NCBI RefSeq assembly: GCF_013409045.1
Contig: NZ_JACCBT010000001.1
Span: 6,634,001-6,698,000 of the forward strand
Direction of reading: 5' to 3'
DNA length: 64,000 nucleotides
Source: Actinomadura citrea
GTDB lineage: Bacteria > Actinomycetota > Actinomycetes > Streptosporangiales > Streptosporangiaceae
The translations under genes were made by a program, and so were the position numbers. How positions within the stretch are numbered: position 1 is the first letter of the stretch; each line of letters starts with the position of its first letter. The notes under the pieces are model-generated. The model worked only from the letters and a program-made list of their open reading frames with translations. It did no database searches and was not told the DNA's origin. Positions 23,659-32,226 of this stretch are shown here, piece after piece.

Positions 23659-25692
23659 CTAGGCGTGGTCCGGTGCGCGGGGCAGTCGCAGGGTGAACGT
23701 CGCGCCTTGGCCCGGCGCGCTGCGCACCGCGGCGGAGCCTCCGTGCGCCTCGGCCAGCTGCCGCACGATGGCCAGGCCCAGTCCGCTGCCGCCCGTCTGC
23801 CGGCTGCGCGACTTCTCGGCCCGCCAGAACCGGTCGAAGAGGTGCGGCAGGTGCTCGGGCGCGATGCCCGGCCCGGTGTCGGCGACCTCGATCAGCACGT
23901 CGTCGCCGTCGGCGTGCGCGCTCAGGCCCACCCGTCCGCCGGCCGGCGTGTAGCGGACCGCGTTGGCGAGCAGGTTGCCGACCGCCTGCCGCAGCCGTAC
24001 CGGATCGGCGTCCAGGTGCGGCCGACCGGTCACCTCGGCGGTCAGCACCAGCTCGGCGGCCTCGGCCGCGGCCCGGTAGACGGTCGCGATCTGCTCGACC
24101 AGATCGGCCACGTCGACCGGCTCGGGGTGCAGCCGCAGCTTGCCCACGTCGGCGAGCGCGAGTTGCTGGAGGTCGTCGACGATGTGCTGCAGCAGCGTGG
24201 CCTCCTCGACCAGCGAAGCGGTCAGCGCCGGGCCCAGGTCGGCCACGCCGTCCTGGGCGGCCTCCAGCCAGCCCCGGATGTTGCTCAGCGGCGTGCGCAG
24301 CTCGTGCGACACATCGCTGACCATCGCCTTGCGCTGCCGCTCCATGCGGTCCAGGTGCTCGGACATCTCGTTGAACGCGGCGCCCAGCTCGCCGACCTCG
24401 CCCTTGGCGCGCATCGCGACCCGCGCCGAGCCGTCGCCGGCCCGCATCCGCCGGGCCGCCGCGGTGACCGCCCGCACCGGCCGCGCCAGCCGGGTGGCGA
24501 CGAGGACGCTGATCCCGACCGCCAGGACGAGGATCACCGCGGTGACCCCCGCGATGCCGTACGGGTCGATGGCGGGCGTGCGGTCCTCCGACGAGCCGAT
24601 GTAGAGCAGCGCGGCCGGCGCGACGTAGGACTTCAGCTGGGTGCGGCGCGCGGTGGCCAGGCACTCGGCGGCCGACGCCGGAGCGGCCGGCGTGCCGGTC
24701 TCGTCCAGCCACACGTCGACCTGGCTTCCGCGGCACTGCCGGACCAGGGCGGCGAGCTGGGTGAGCGCGCGCTTCTCGGTCGTGGTCGGCCCGGGTGCGT
24801 CCGGCGAGCACGACGCGGGCGGCACCGCGGGCTCCGGCTCCGCGGTGGGCCGGTCCGCCGGCCTGCCGCCGGGCGCGACGGTCTGCGCGCCGGGCGCCCG
24901 GGTCGGCACGCCGGGCGGCGCGCCGGGCGTGTTCCCCGGCTGCTGCGACTTCTCCACGGGCTCGGTCGGCGAGGAAGGTCTCGGCGTCGGCGGGACCGCG
25001 GCCGACGGCGTCTCGGCGACTTCGGCGAGCCGAAACGCTCCGCCACCGGACGGTCGCGCAAGCGCGGCTCGCGATGTTGAAGGACCGTGTCCGGATGGTG
25101 CGCCGACGGGCGCGCCCGGAGGGTTCGTGCCCGGTGCCGGGCTGGTCGGACCGCCCTCGCGGCGGAGGTACGGGCGGCCGCCGGGCCCGACGACGACCGT
25201 GGCGCGCTGGCCCTCGCGGCGCAGGCACGCCGCCTGCGCGTCGACCTCCCGCCGCAGCCGCACCCGCTCGGGATCCGGCAGCCGGAACGGGCCGGCCGCA
25301 CGCGCGTCGATCCGGTCGGTGGCCGCACCGGGCCCCAGCGAGACGTCGACGGCGAGCGGGTCGACGACGGCCGAGGGGCGCGCCGGCAGCGGCGGCCGGC
25401 CTGCCGCCGAGTCCGCGATCCGGGTGCCGTCCTCGGTCGCCAGCGCGACCCGCTGGTCGCTCTGCCGGGCCAGCCCGCGCACGGTCTCCCCGACGCCGTC
25501 CCAATGCGGGTGGCTCGCCGCGTAGCCGAGCAGCGCGTCGTTGATCCGGGCGTCGCGAGCGAGCGTCCGGCCCTGCCGCTGCCGGATCTCGCCGGACGTG
25601 CTGCGCGCCGCCAGCCACGCGGTCGCAACGATCGAGCACACCGCGATCAGTACCGAGCTGGCGACCAGTCGCACGAGCAGGCTATGGCGCAC
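23659..25692 (-). CDS. OmpR-partner sensor histidine kinase with large Pro-rich sensor region
   Basis: A 677-residue kinase. TM1 is at residues 5-27; the extracellular region runs to about residue 380, unusually long, with a low-complexity Pro/Thr/Ala stretch in the middle and two Cys-bearing segments (ASCSPDAPG, VRQCRGSQVDVW). TM2 (IAGVTAVILVLAVGISVLVA) is followed by HAMP, HisKA (KAMVSDVSHELRTPLSNIRGWLE) and HATPase (NLLANAVRYTP, VADTGPGIAPEHL, GGSGLGLAIVRQL). GTG 25692 overlaps the response-regulator end by 11 bases. It probably senses the cell envelope, given its neighbours. The signal is unknown. Confidence 0.9.
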   Translation of the reverse strand: MRHSLLVRLVASSVLIAVCSIVATAWLAARSTSGEIRQRQGRTLARDARINDALLGYAASHPHWDGVGETVRGLARQSDQRVALATEDGTRIADSAAGRPPLPARPSAVVDPLAVDVSLGPGAATDRIDARAAGPFRLPDPERVRLRREVDAQAACLRREGQRATVVVGPGGRPYLRREGGPTSPAPGTNPPGAPVGAPSGHGPSTSRAALARPSGGGAFRLAEVAETPSAAVPPTPRPSSPTEPVEKSQQPGNTPGAPPGVPTRAPGAQTVAPGGRPADRPTAEPEPAVPPASCSPDAPGPTTTEKRALTQLAALVRQCRGSQVDVWLDETGTPAAPASAAECLATARRTQLKSYVAPAALLYIGSSEDRTPAIDPYGIAGVTAVILVLAVGISVLVATRLARPVRAVTAAARRMRAGDGSARVAMRAKGEVGELGAAFNEMSEHLDRMERQRKAMVSDVSHELRTPLSNIRGWLEAAQDGVADLGPALTASLVEEATLLQHIVDDLQQLALADVGKLRLHPEPVDVADLVEQIATVYRAAAEAAELVLTAEVTGRPHLDADPVRLRQAVGNLLANAVRYTPAGGRVGLSAHADGDDVLIEVADTGPGIAPEHLPHLFDRFWRAEKSRSRQTGGSGLGLAIVRQLAEAHGGSAAVRSAPGQGATFTLRLPRAPDHA

Positions 25693-26371
25693 GGTCGCCG
25701 ACCAGCTTGTATCCGACGCCGTACACGGTGCACAGCCGGACCGGCCGCCGCGGCTGCGGCTCGATCTTCTTGCGCAGGTTCTTCACGTGCACATCGACGG
25801 TGCGCTCGGTGATGAAGCGGTCGAAGCCGTGCAGGTGCTCCAGGAGCTGCACCCGGGTGAGCACCCGGCCCGGCCGCTCGGCCAGCGCCTCCAGGAGGCG
25901 GAACTCCGCGGGCGTGCACTCGACCTCGCGCCCGTCCGCGAGGACCGTGTGCCGTTCGGGGTCCACCGTGATGCCGCCGACCCGGTACACCTGCTCGCCG
26001 CTCCCCCGCCCGGTCCGCCGCAGCAGCGTGCGCACCCGGGCCATCAGCTCGCGCGGGCTGTAGGGCTTGGTGACGTAGTCGTCGGCGCCGAGGTCGAGGC
26101 CGCGCAGCAGGTCGTCCTCCGTCGAGCGGGCGGTCAGCATGAGCACCGGGACGTCGGACTCGGCGCGCAGCCCGCGGCACACGTCGAGGCCGTCGACCCC
26201 CGGCATCATCACGTCCAGCAGCACGATGTCGGGGCGGCGCGCGCGAGCCTCGTCGATCGCGGCCCGCCCGTCGTGGACGACGACCACGGAGTGCCCCTCG
26301 CGCTGGAGATAGAGGCGCAGCAGCTCCGCCTGTTTGGGGTCGTCCTCCGCGACCAGGACATTCGCGCACAT
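25682..26371 (-). CDS. OmpR/PhoB-family response regulator
   Basis: A 229-residue regulator. Receiver: NVLVAEDDPKQAELLRLYLQREGHSVVVV, IVLLDVMMPGVDGLDVCR (Asp acceptor), LMLTARSTEDDLLRGLDLGADDYVTKPYSPREL. Winged-helix DNA-binding domain: ECTPAEFRLLEALAERPGRVLTRVQLLEHLHG, ERTVDVHVKNLRKKIEP, VYGVGYKLV. ATG 26371 is chosen as it lies just before the first receiver strand. The L,D-transpeptidase gene is divergent 93 bases away and is a good candidate target. Confidence 0.93.
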   Translation of the reverse strand: MCANVLVAEDDPKQAELLRLYLQREGHSVVVVHDGRAAIDEARARRPDIVLLDVMMPGVDGLDVCRGLRAESDVPVLMLTARSTEDDLLRGLDLGADDYVTKPYSPRELMARVRTLLRRTGRGSGEQVYRVGGITVDPERHTVLADGREVECTPAEFRLLEALAERPGRVLTRVQLLEHLHGFDRFITERTVDVHVKNLRKKIEPQPRRPVRLCTVYGVGYKLVGDRAP

Positions 26372-26464
26372 GGGGCCTGAGCGTAGCCAAGCCGATCCCG
26401 GCACCACGGGATCATCACATCGGCCTCACAGGTTCTTCACACTCCTCGGCCAGCATCTCGCGGC

Positions 26465-27223
26465 ATGCGCCAAGTCAAGATCCACACCGGCGTCCTGCTC
26501 GCCGCCGGCCTGATCGCCGGGCTGGCCGGCTGCGGCTCGTCGGACAACCGCAGATCAGGGGACGGCCCGTCCGATGCGGACCGACCGGCGGCCGCCGCCG
26601 AGCCACAGCGGTCAGGGCGGCAGGGCGGTGCCGAGATAGCGACCGTGCGCGGCCGCCAGATCGCCGTGCACAAGCAGAAGGGCGACGGCGCGACTTGGAA
26701 GAAGCTGTCCAGCCCCAACGAGATGGGCGCCACCCGGGTCTTCCTCGTCGACGCCAAGGACGGCGAGTGGCTCAAGGTGCTGCTGCCGATCCGGCCGAAC
26801 GGCAGCACCGGCTGGGTCAGGGCGTCCGACGTGAAGCTGTCGTCGACGCCCCACCGCGTGGAGATCGACCCGAAGGCGTTCACGTTCACCGTCTTCGACG
26901 GCGACAAGGTGCTGCGCACCGGCAAGGTCGCCACCGGCGAGGGCGGCACCCCGACCCCGGCCGGTCGCTTCTACTTCACCGAGCTGGTCCGACCGCCGAA
27001 CCCCAACGGTGACTACGGCGCGTACGCCTTCGGGCTGAGCGGTTTCTCGCCGACGCTGAAGACGTTCGCCGGCGGCCCAGGGCAGCTCGCCGTGCACGGC
27101 ACGAACAAGGCGTCGGCGCTGGGCGGCAAGGTCAGCCACGGCTGCGTGCGGGTCGGCAACGACGACATCACCTGGATGGCCAAGAACCTGGCGATCGGCA
27201 CGCCTGTCGTCGTCAAGAAGTGA
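26465..27223 (+). CDS. Lipoprotein L,D-transpeptidase (YkuD)
   Basis: A 252-residue lipoprotein: lipobox LAGLAGC with Cys23, a Ser/Pro-rich linker, an SH3-like module (ATWKKLSSPNEMGATRVFLVDAKDGEWLKVLLPIRPNGSTGWVRASDV) and a C-terminal YkuD catalytic domain with AVHGTN and SHGCVRVGNDDI, holding the catalytic His and Cys. It forms 3-3 cross-links or attaches proteins to peptidoglycan outside the membrane. The position beside an envelope-type two-component system suggests control by it. The following small gene is 22 bases downstream. Confidence 0.92.
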   Translation: MRQVKIHTGVLLAAGLIAGLAGCGSSDNRRSGDGPSDADRPAAAAEPQRSGRQGGAEIATVRGRQIAVHKQKGDGATWKKLSSPNEMGATRVFLVDAKDGEWLKVLLPIRPNGSTGWVRASDVKLSSTPHRVEIDPKAFTFTVFDGDKVLRTGKVATGEGGTPTPAGRFYFTELVRPPNPNGDYGAYAFGLSGFSPTLKTFAGGPGQLAVHGTNKASALGGKVSHGCVRVGNDDITWMAKNLAIGTPVVVKK

Positions 27224-27245
27224 AACAACACCGAAAGGAACATCG

Positions 27246-27548
27246 ATGCATCTGAAGTCCCTCATCGCGGCCGTCGCGCTGGGCATCGGCCTGGCCGGCA
27301 CCGGGATGGCCGCCGCCGAGGCCGCCACCGCCACCCCCCACCCGACCACCTCACCCGGCGTCCCGACCCCGCCCCAGCACCCCGGCGCCTCGAACCCGCC
27401 CCAGCACCCCGGCTCTCCGGCACCCCAGCGCCCCGGCGTCCCGACCCCGCCCCAGCGCCCCGGCGGCAACCTGCCGAGGCCCAGCGAGCCGCCGACCGCC
27501 ATGCCTCCCGGCAATGCCATCCCCAGGGTGCCGAACTACACCGGCTGA
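27246..27548 (+). CDS. Small secreted Pro-rich repeat protein
   Basis: A 100-residue exported peptide: signal peptide MHLKSLIAAVALGIGLAGTGMAAAEAA, then a repetitive Pro/Gly/His region with two copies of PGVPTPPQ and related units (PTPPQHPG, NPPQHPG, APQRPG, PTPPQRPG). No known domain. GAAAGGAAC precedes the ATG. The extended polyproline shape suits a wall-spanning linker or a matrix peptide. It is cotranscribed with the L,D-transpeptidase gene and might be one of its substrates; that is speculation. Confidence 0.75.
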   Translation: MHLKSLIAAVALGIGLAGTGMAAAEAATATPHPTTSPGVPTPPQHPGASNPPQHPGSPAPQRPGVPTPPQRPGGNLPRPSEPPTAMPPGNAIPRVPNYTG

Positions 27549-27556
27549 CCGTGACA

Positions 27557-27590
27557 GCAGGCCCGCACGTCTCCCGTCGTGCGGGCCTGC
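27557..27590. terminator. Terminator after the L,D-transpeptidase operon
   Basis: Perfect 13-bp stem GCAGGCCCGCACG (27557-27569) and complement (27578-27590), 8-base loop, eight bases after the stop codon. Confidence 0.88.
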
Positions 27591-27628
27591 CGCCGTGGAA
27601 GCGCCGCGACGGCCCTGGGCCGGTGTTC

Positions 27629-28336
27629 TCAGATGAACTCCAGGGGGCGGACGGTGTAGTCGGACGGGATGTCGTCGTGCATGGCCTCGACGGGGCGGTC
27701 GGGGGCGGTCTCCTCCAGGAGGGCGGCGCGGCGGACGCGGTCGGTGCGGAAGATGCGGCTTCCGTCTCGCATGCGGCACCAGGCGGTCAGGTACCAGCCG
27801 TTGCCGGACGCGGTGAACGTGACGGGCTCCACGTCGCGTTCGGTCTCGGTGCCCGTCCGGTCGACGTAGGTGAGGCGGACCACCCGGCGGGTCCGGATGG
27901 CCTCTTCCAGCACGGCCGGCACGGACGCCGGATCGTCGACCTCGGCGGGGGTCAGGAAGCGGACGCGCTGGGCCAGTTCGCGGGCCGAGGCACTGTCGGC
28001 GGCCGACATCGCGGCGACGATCTTGTGCAGGGCGGTGCGTGCGGCCCGGGAGTAGGGCGAGCCGCCGGCCCGGGACAGGGTGATCGCGAGGGCCACCGCC
28101 TCGGCGGGGGTGAAGTTCAGCGGCGGCAGCGTCCGGCTCTTGTCGAGGGTGTAGCCGCCTCCGCGGCCCACGTCCGCGAAGATCGGCACACCGGCCTGCT
28201 GGAGCGCGCCGATGTCGCGCTCGATCGTGCGGACGCTCACCTCGTACCGCGCGGCCAGTTCCCGCGCGCTGACCCGGCGCGGGGCGCACGCGCGCAACTC
28301 CTCCACCAAGGCGTACAAGCGGTCGGTGCGGTTCAC
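27629..28336 (-). CDS. YafY-type transcriptional regulator with WYL domain
   Basis: A 235-residue regulator with an N-terminal HTH_11 (DRLYALVEELRACAPRRVSARELAARYEVSVRTIERDIGALQQAGVPI) and a WYL ligand-binding domain (RRVVRLTYVDRTGTETERDVEPVTFTASGNGWYLTAWCRMRDGSRIFRTDRV). WYL domains bind nucleotides, cyclic nucleotides or ssDNA and are found in stress and defence regulators. The start is GTG 28336. It lies 39 bases downstream of the kinase operon on the same strand and could be part of it. Confidence 0.88.
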   Translation of the reverse strand: MNRTDRLYALVEELRACAPRRVSARELAARYEVSVRTIERDIGALQQAGVPIFADVGRGGGYTLDKSRTLPPLNFTPAEAVALAITLSRAGGSPYSRAARTALHKIVAAMSAADSASARELAQRVRFLTPAEVDDPASVPAVLEEAIRTRRVVRLTYVDRTGTETERDVEPVTFTASGNGWYLTAWCRMRDGSRIFRTDRVRRAALLEETAPDRPVEAMHDDIPSDYTVRPLEFI

Positions 28337-28375
28337 GCGCCGACCGTACGCGCCGGCTCCGACATTCCCCGGGCG

Positions 28376-30187
28376 CTACGAGAAGCGCCAGAGGCGCACC
28401 CTTCCGTTGGAGCTGCCCGCTCCGGCGGCCAGCAGGCGGCCGTCCGGACTGAACGCCAGGGCCGTCCCGTCCGACTTCTCCCACTCCAGCGTCGCGAAGT
28501 GATCGCCGGTGCCCGTCTCCCACAGCCGGATCGTCCCGTCCCCGGCCGCGCTGGCCAGGACCCGGCCGTCGGGGCTGAACGCGAGTGCCTGCACGGTTCC
28601 CTCGTGTCCCACCAGATCCCGGCGCGGCGTCCCCGCTCGCAGGTCCAGTATCCGGATCGTGTACGCGTCGCGGCCCGTCGTGTCCACGACGTCGGTCGCG
28701 GCGGTCCGTCCGTCCGGGGCGAACGTGAACAGCACATTGACGGGCCCGGCCACGGCGTTCTCGATGTCCCGGCCCGGCCGCAGATCGTGGATCTGGACGT
28801 GGCCGCGGCTGCCGACCGCGGCGATCCGCTCACCGGTCGCGTCGAAGGCCAGGTGGAAGGTGCCACCGCTCCGTGGCGCGAACGTGCCGGTGCGGCGGCC
28901 GGTCGCGGTGTCCCAGAGTTCGATGCCATTGGCGCCGACGGTGGCCAACGTGCGGCCGTCGGCGCTGAACGCCTTGGTGAACATCCTGCCCTCGGGCATG
29001 ATCGTCCGGCGGCGGGAGCCGGTGGCCGCGTCCCAGAGCTGGATCGGGCCGTTCCCGCGCAGGGTCGCCAGCAGCCGACCGTCCCCGCTGAGGGCCGTGA
29101 GCTGGTCGGCGCCCTCGCCGCCCAGCTCGTGCGCGGTTCCCCGGCCGGTCGCGACGGTCCACCGCCAGATCTGCCCGGCCCCCGCGCAGACCAGTGTCGC
29201 CGAGTCGGGAGTGAACGCGAGCCGGACCGTCGCGACCGGTCCACCGGCGAGCACGACCGGCCGGGGCGTCTTCAGCGGTGTGGCGCCCTCCCCTCCGGCG
29301 TCGCCGGGCCACCACCACAGCAGCGCGGGCACCCCGAGGACGGCCGCGGCCCCCACCGCCGCTCCGCCGGCCAGGACGGCGCGGCGTCCCGTCCCGCGGG
29401 GCGACGCCGCCAGCAGCCGGGCCGCCTCGCCGGGCGACGGCCGCCGCTGCGGTTCCTTGGCCAGGCACGCGGCGATCGCGGGCCGCAGCTCGGCGGGAAC
29501 TCCGGTCAGGTCCGGCGGGGCGCTGACGATGCGGTGGACGATCCCGGGCACCTCGGCGGCGTCGAACGGCCCGCGCCCGGTCGCGGCGAAGGCCAGGACG
29601 CAGCCGAGGGAGAACACGTCCGACGCGGGGCCCGCCGTGTCCGCGCGAACCTGCTCGGGCGACATGAAGGCGTACGTGCCGACGACCGCGCCAGTGGACG
29701 TCAGCGCGGTGGCCTCGGCCGCGCGGGCGATGCCGAAGTCGATGATGCGCGGGCCGTCCCGCGACATGATGACGTTGCCGGGCTTGAGGTCACGGTGCAC
29801 CAGCCCGCACGCGTGGATCGCCGCCAGCCCTTCCGCCAGCGCGACACCGAGCGCGCGGACCCCGGCGACGTCCAAGGGCGCGGCCTCGCGCAGCGAGGGG
29901 CCCGGGACGTAGGCGGTCGCCATCCACGGCTCGTCCGCCTCCGGATCAGCCTCCACCACCTGCGCGGTGTAGAAGCCGCCCACCTTCCGCGCCGCTTCGA
30001 CCTCACGCGCGAACCGGACCCGGAACTCCGGGCGGCTCAGGTGTTCGGCCCGGATGACCTTCACCGCGACCCGCCGACCGCCTGCCGACACGCCGAGGAA
30101 CACCTCGCCCATGCCGCCGGCGCCCAGCCGCCCCTCCAACCGGTACGGGCCGATCCGGCGGGGGTCGCCGTCACGCAGCCGGTCCAT
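28376..30187 (-). CDS. Ser/Thr protein kinase with C-terminal WD40 propeller (copy 2)
   Basis: A 603-residue membrane kinase. The kinase domain shows the Gly loop LGAGGMGEVFLG, the lysine AVKVIRAEHL, the catalytic loop VHRDLKPGNVIM and DFGIARA. One TM helix follows (LAGGAAVGAAAVLGVPALLW), then an exported WD40-like propeller with repeated FSPDGRxLA units near the C-terminus (ALAFSPDGRVLASAAGDGTIRLWETG). It is a PknB-relative (Hanks type). The ATG shares one base with the stop of the upstream kinase gene (TGATG), so the two are coupled. Ligand unknown. Confidence 0.93.
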   Translation of the reverse strand: MDRLRDGDPRRIGPYRLEGRLGAGGMGEVFLGVSAGGRRVAVKVIRAEHLSRPEFRVRFAREVEAARKVGGFYTAQVVEADPEADEPWMATAYVPGPSLREAAPLDVAGVRALGVALAEGLAAIHACGLVHRDLKPGNVIMSRDGPRIIDFGIARAAEATALTSTGAVVGTYAFMSPEQVRADTAGPASDVFSLGCVLAFAATGRGPFDAAEVPGIVHRIVSAPPDLTGVPAELRPAIAACLAKEPQRRPSPGEAARLLAASPRGTGRRAVLAGGAAVGAAAVLGVPALLWWWPGDAGGEGATPLKTPRPVVLAGGPVATVRLAFTPDSATLVCAGAGQIWRWTVATGRGTAHELGGEGADQLTALSGDGRLLATLRGNGPIQLWDAATGSRRRTIMPEGRMFTKAFSADGRTLATVGANGIELWDTATGRRTGTFAPRSGGTFHLAFDATGERIAAVGSRGHVQIHDLRPGRDIENAVAGPVNVLFTFAPDGRTAATDVVDTTGRDAYTIRILDLRAGTPRRDLVGHEGTVQALAFSPDGRVLASAAGDGTIRLWETGTGDHFATLEWEKSDGTALAFSPDGRLLAAGAGSSNGRVRLWRFS

Positions 30188-32151
30188 CAGCGCAGCCTCC
30201 ACAGGTTCACGGCGGCCTGTCCGCGACGTTCGCTGCCGCCCGCCACCGTCCGGCCGTCCGTGGAGAGCGCGAGTCCCCTGACCGCTCCGCCGGTCCCGGC
30301 AAGGGCCGCGGTCACCCGGCGGGTCGCCAGGTCCCACAGCCGAACGGTGTGGTCGGTGCCGGCGGCGGCCAGCACCGCGCCGCCCGCGCTGACGGCCACC
30401 TCGGTGACGTCACCGGCATCGCCGGAGGCGAGGGCACCGGTGATGCGGACCCGGGCGGCGTCCCACAACCGGATCGTGGCGCCGCCCCCCGCGGTGACCA
30501 GGGTCCGGCCGTCCGGGGCAAGGGCCAGCGAACTCGTCTTCTTCCCCTGGTCGGCGACGTGGGCGATCGGGCTGCGGGTGCGGACGTCCCACACCTGCAC
30601 CGAACCCGGCTCGGCACGGCCCTGGAAACCGTCCGTCCCGGCCATGACCCGACGGCCGTCCCGGCTGAAGGCCACGGCGTTCACGCCGTCAGCGCCGAAG
30701 ACGTCGCCCAGAACGCCTCCGGTGGCGGTGTCCCAGAGCCGGTCCGGCCCGGCGAGGGTCCGGCCGTCCGGGCTGAACGCGAGAGCGTTGACGCGGGCCC
30801 CCCTGGCGCGGAGCGTCCGCAGCGGGCGAGGCGGTCGCGTGTCCGCCGACTCGACGTCCCACAGCCGGACGGTGGCGTTCGTGTGGCCGGTGGCCAGCAG
30901 CCTTCCGTCCGGGGTGAACGCCATCGCGGCCACCCCGGCGGGAGCGCGCAACTCGTGGATGACGTGGCCTGAGGCGGGGTCCCACAGGTACACGGTCTCC
31001 CCCAGCGTCCCGCCGCAGGCCAGGATCCGGCCGTCCGGACTGAACGCCACGTCCTCCACCGGTCGCCCTTCCTTGGCGAGCGTGGTGGCGGGCGGCATCA
31101 TCACGTCGCCGGCCGGTGCGGACGCCGACCCCGGAGGCCGCCCACCGCCCCGGGCGAGCAGGAATGCCGGCACTCCCAGGGCGGCCACCGTCGCCGCCGC
31201 GCCGACGAGCACCGTCCGGCGCCGGATCCCGGCGGCGGGCCGGACGGCGGCCGCCACGCGGGTGAACGGTGTCGTGCCGCGCTCCACCGTGCGTTCGGTG
31301 TCCGGCCCCTCCGGGCGTGCGGCGGTGGCGGCCACCGGCGCGGCGTCCGGGTCGGCCAGGTGGGCGAGAATCCGGACGGTGGCCGGCCGTTCGGCCGGGT
31401 CCTTGGCCAGACAGGCCGCTACGAGCGGGCGCAGCGGCTCCGCCAGCCCGTCCAGGTCGGGCCGCTCGTTGAGGAGGCGGTGCACGGTGGCGGGGATCGT
31501 CGCGGTGTCGAACGGGCCGCGCCCCCTCGCGGCGAAGGCGAGCACGCAACCCAGCGCGAACACGTCGGCGGGCGGCCCGCAGGGCTCGCCCAGCACCTGC
31601 TCGGGCGCCATGTAGGCGTAGGTGCCGAGGACCGCGCCGTCCGCGGTGAGCGCTCCGGCGCCGACGGCGCGGGCGATGCCGAAGTCGATGATGCGCGGGC
31701 CGTCCGGCGACATGATGACGTTGCCGGGCTTGAGGTCACGGTGCACCAGCCCGCACGCGTGGATCGCCGCCAGCCCCTCGACCAGCGCCGCACCGAGCCG
31801 GTGCAGCTCGTCGGAAGGCAGCGGGGCGACGTCCCGCAGGGACGGGCCGGGGATGTAGGCGGTCGCCATCCACGGCTCGTCCGCCTCCGGATCGGCGTCC
31901 ACCACCTGCGCGGTGTAGAAACCGCCCACCTTGCGGGCCGCCTCCACCTCACGCGCGAACCGCGCCCGGAATTCTGGACGGCCGAGATGCTCGGCGCGGA
32001 TGACCTTCACCGCGATCCGGCGGCCGCCCGCCGACACGCCGAGGAACACCTCGCCCATGCCGCCGGCGCCCAGCCGCCCCTCCAACCGGTACGGGCCGAT
32101 CCGGTGGGGATCGCCCTCGCGCAGCGCTTCCAAAGGGACTCCCGGGTCCAC
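30187..32151 (-). CDS. Ser/Thr protein kinase with C-terminal WD40 propeller (copy 1)
   Basis: A 654-residue paralogue of the next kinase. The first 250 residues are nearly identical to it (IGPYRLEGRLGAGGMGEVFL; VHRDLKPGNVIM; IIDFGIARA), while linker and propeller differ. The TM segment is TVLVGAAATVAALGVPAFLLA; the exported part holds about seven WD40 units (DVAFSPDGRILACGGTLGETVYLWDP; AVSAGGAVLAAAGTDHTVRLWDL). The start is GTG 32151. The conserved kinase ends and divergent sensors point to a tandem duplication followed by sensor change. Confidence 0.93.
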   Translation of the reverse strand: MDPGVPLEALREGDPHRIGPYRLEGRLGAGGMGEVFLGVSAGGRRIAVKVIRAEHLGRPEFRARFAREVEAARKVGGFYTAQVVDADPEADEPWMATAYIPGPSLRDVAPLPSDELHRLGAALVEGLAAIHACGLVHRDLKPGNVIMSPDGPRIIDFGIARAVGAGALTADGAVLGTYAYMAPEQVLGEPCGPPADVFALGCVLAFAARGRGPFDTATIPATVHRLLNERPDLDGLAEPLRPLVAACLAKDPAERPATVRILAHLADPDAAPVAATAARPEGPDTERTVERGTTPFTRVAAAVRPAAGIRRRTVLVGAAATVAALGVPAFLLARGGGRPPGSASAPAGDVMMPPATTLAKEGRPVEDVAFSPDGRILACGGTLGETVYLWDPASGHVIHELRAPAGVAAMAFTPDGRLLATGHTNATVRLWDVESADTRPPRPLRTLRARGARVNALAFSPDGRTLAGPDRLWDTATGGVLGDVFGADGVNAVAFSRDGRRVMAGTDGFQGRAEPGSVQVWDVRTRSPIAHVADQGKKTSSLALAPDGRTLVTAGGGATIRLWDAARVRITGALASGDAGDVTEVAVSAGGAVLAAAGTDHTVRLWDLATRRVTAALAGTGGAVRGLALSTDGRTVAGGSERRGQAAVNLWRLR

Positions 32152-32226
32152 TCAGCCGTGATCTCGCCGGGATCGATACTGCCGTTCCCCGCGGTCGTCC
32201 CCCGGGGAATGACGGCCCTCGCGCGC

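Noticed and set aside
27551..31615. 1354-codon open frame opposite the WYL regulator and kinase genes
   Set aside because: Both underlying minus-strand kinases and the regulator have clear domains; the plus-strand frame has none.
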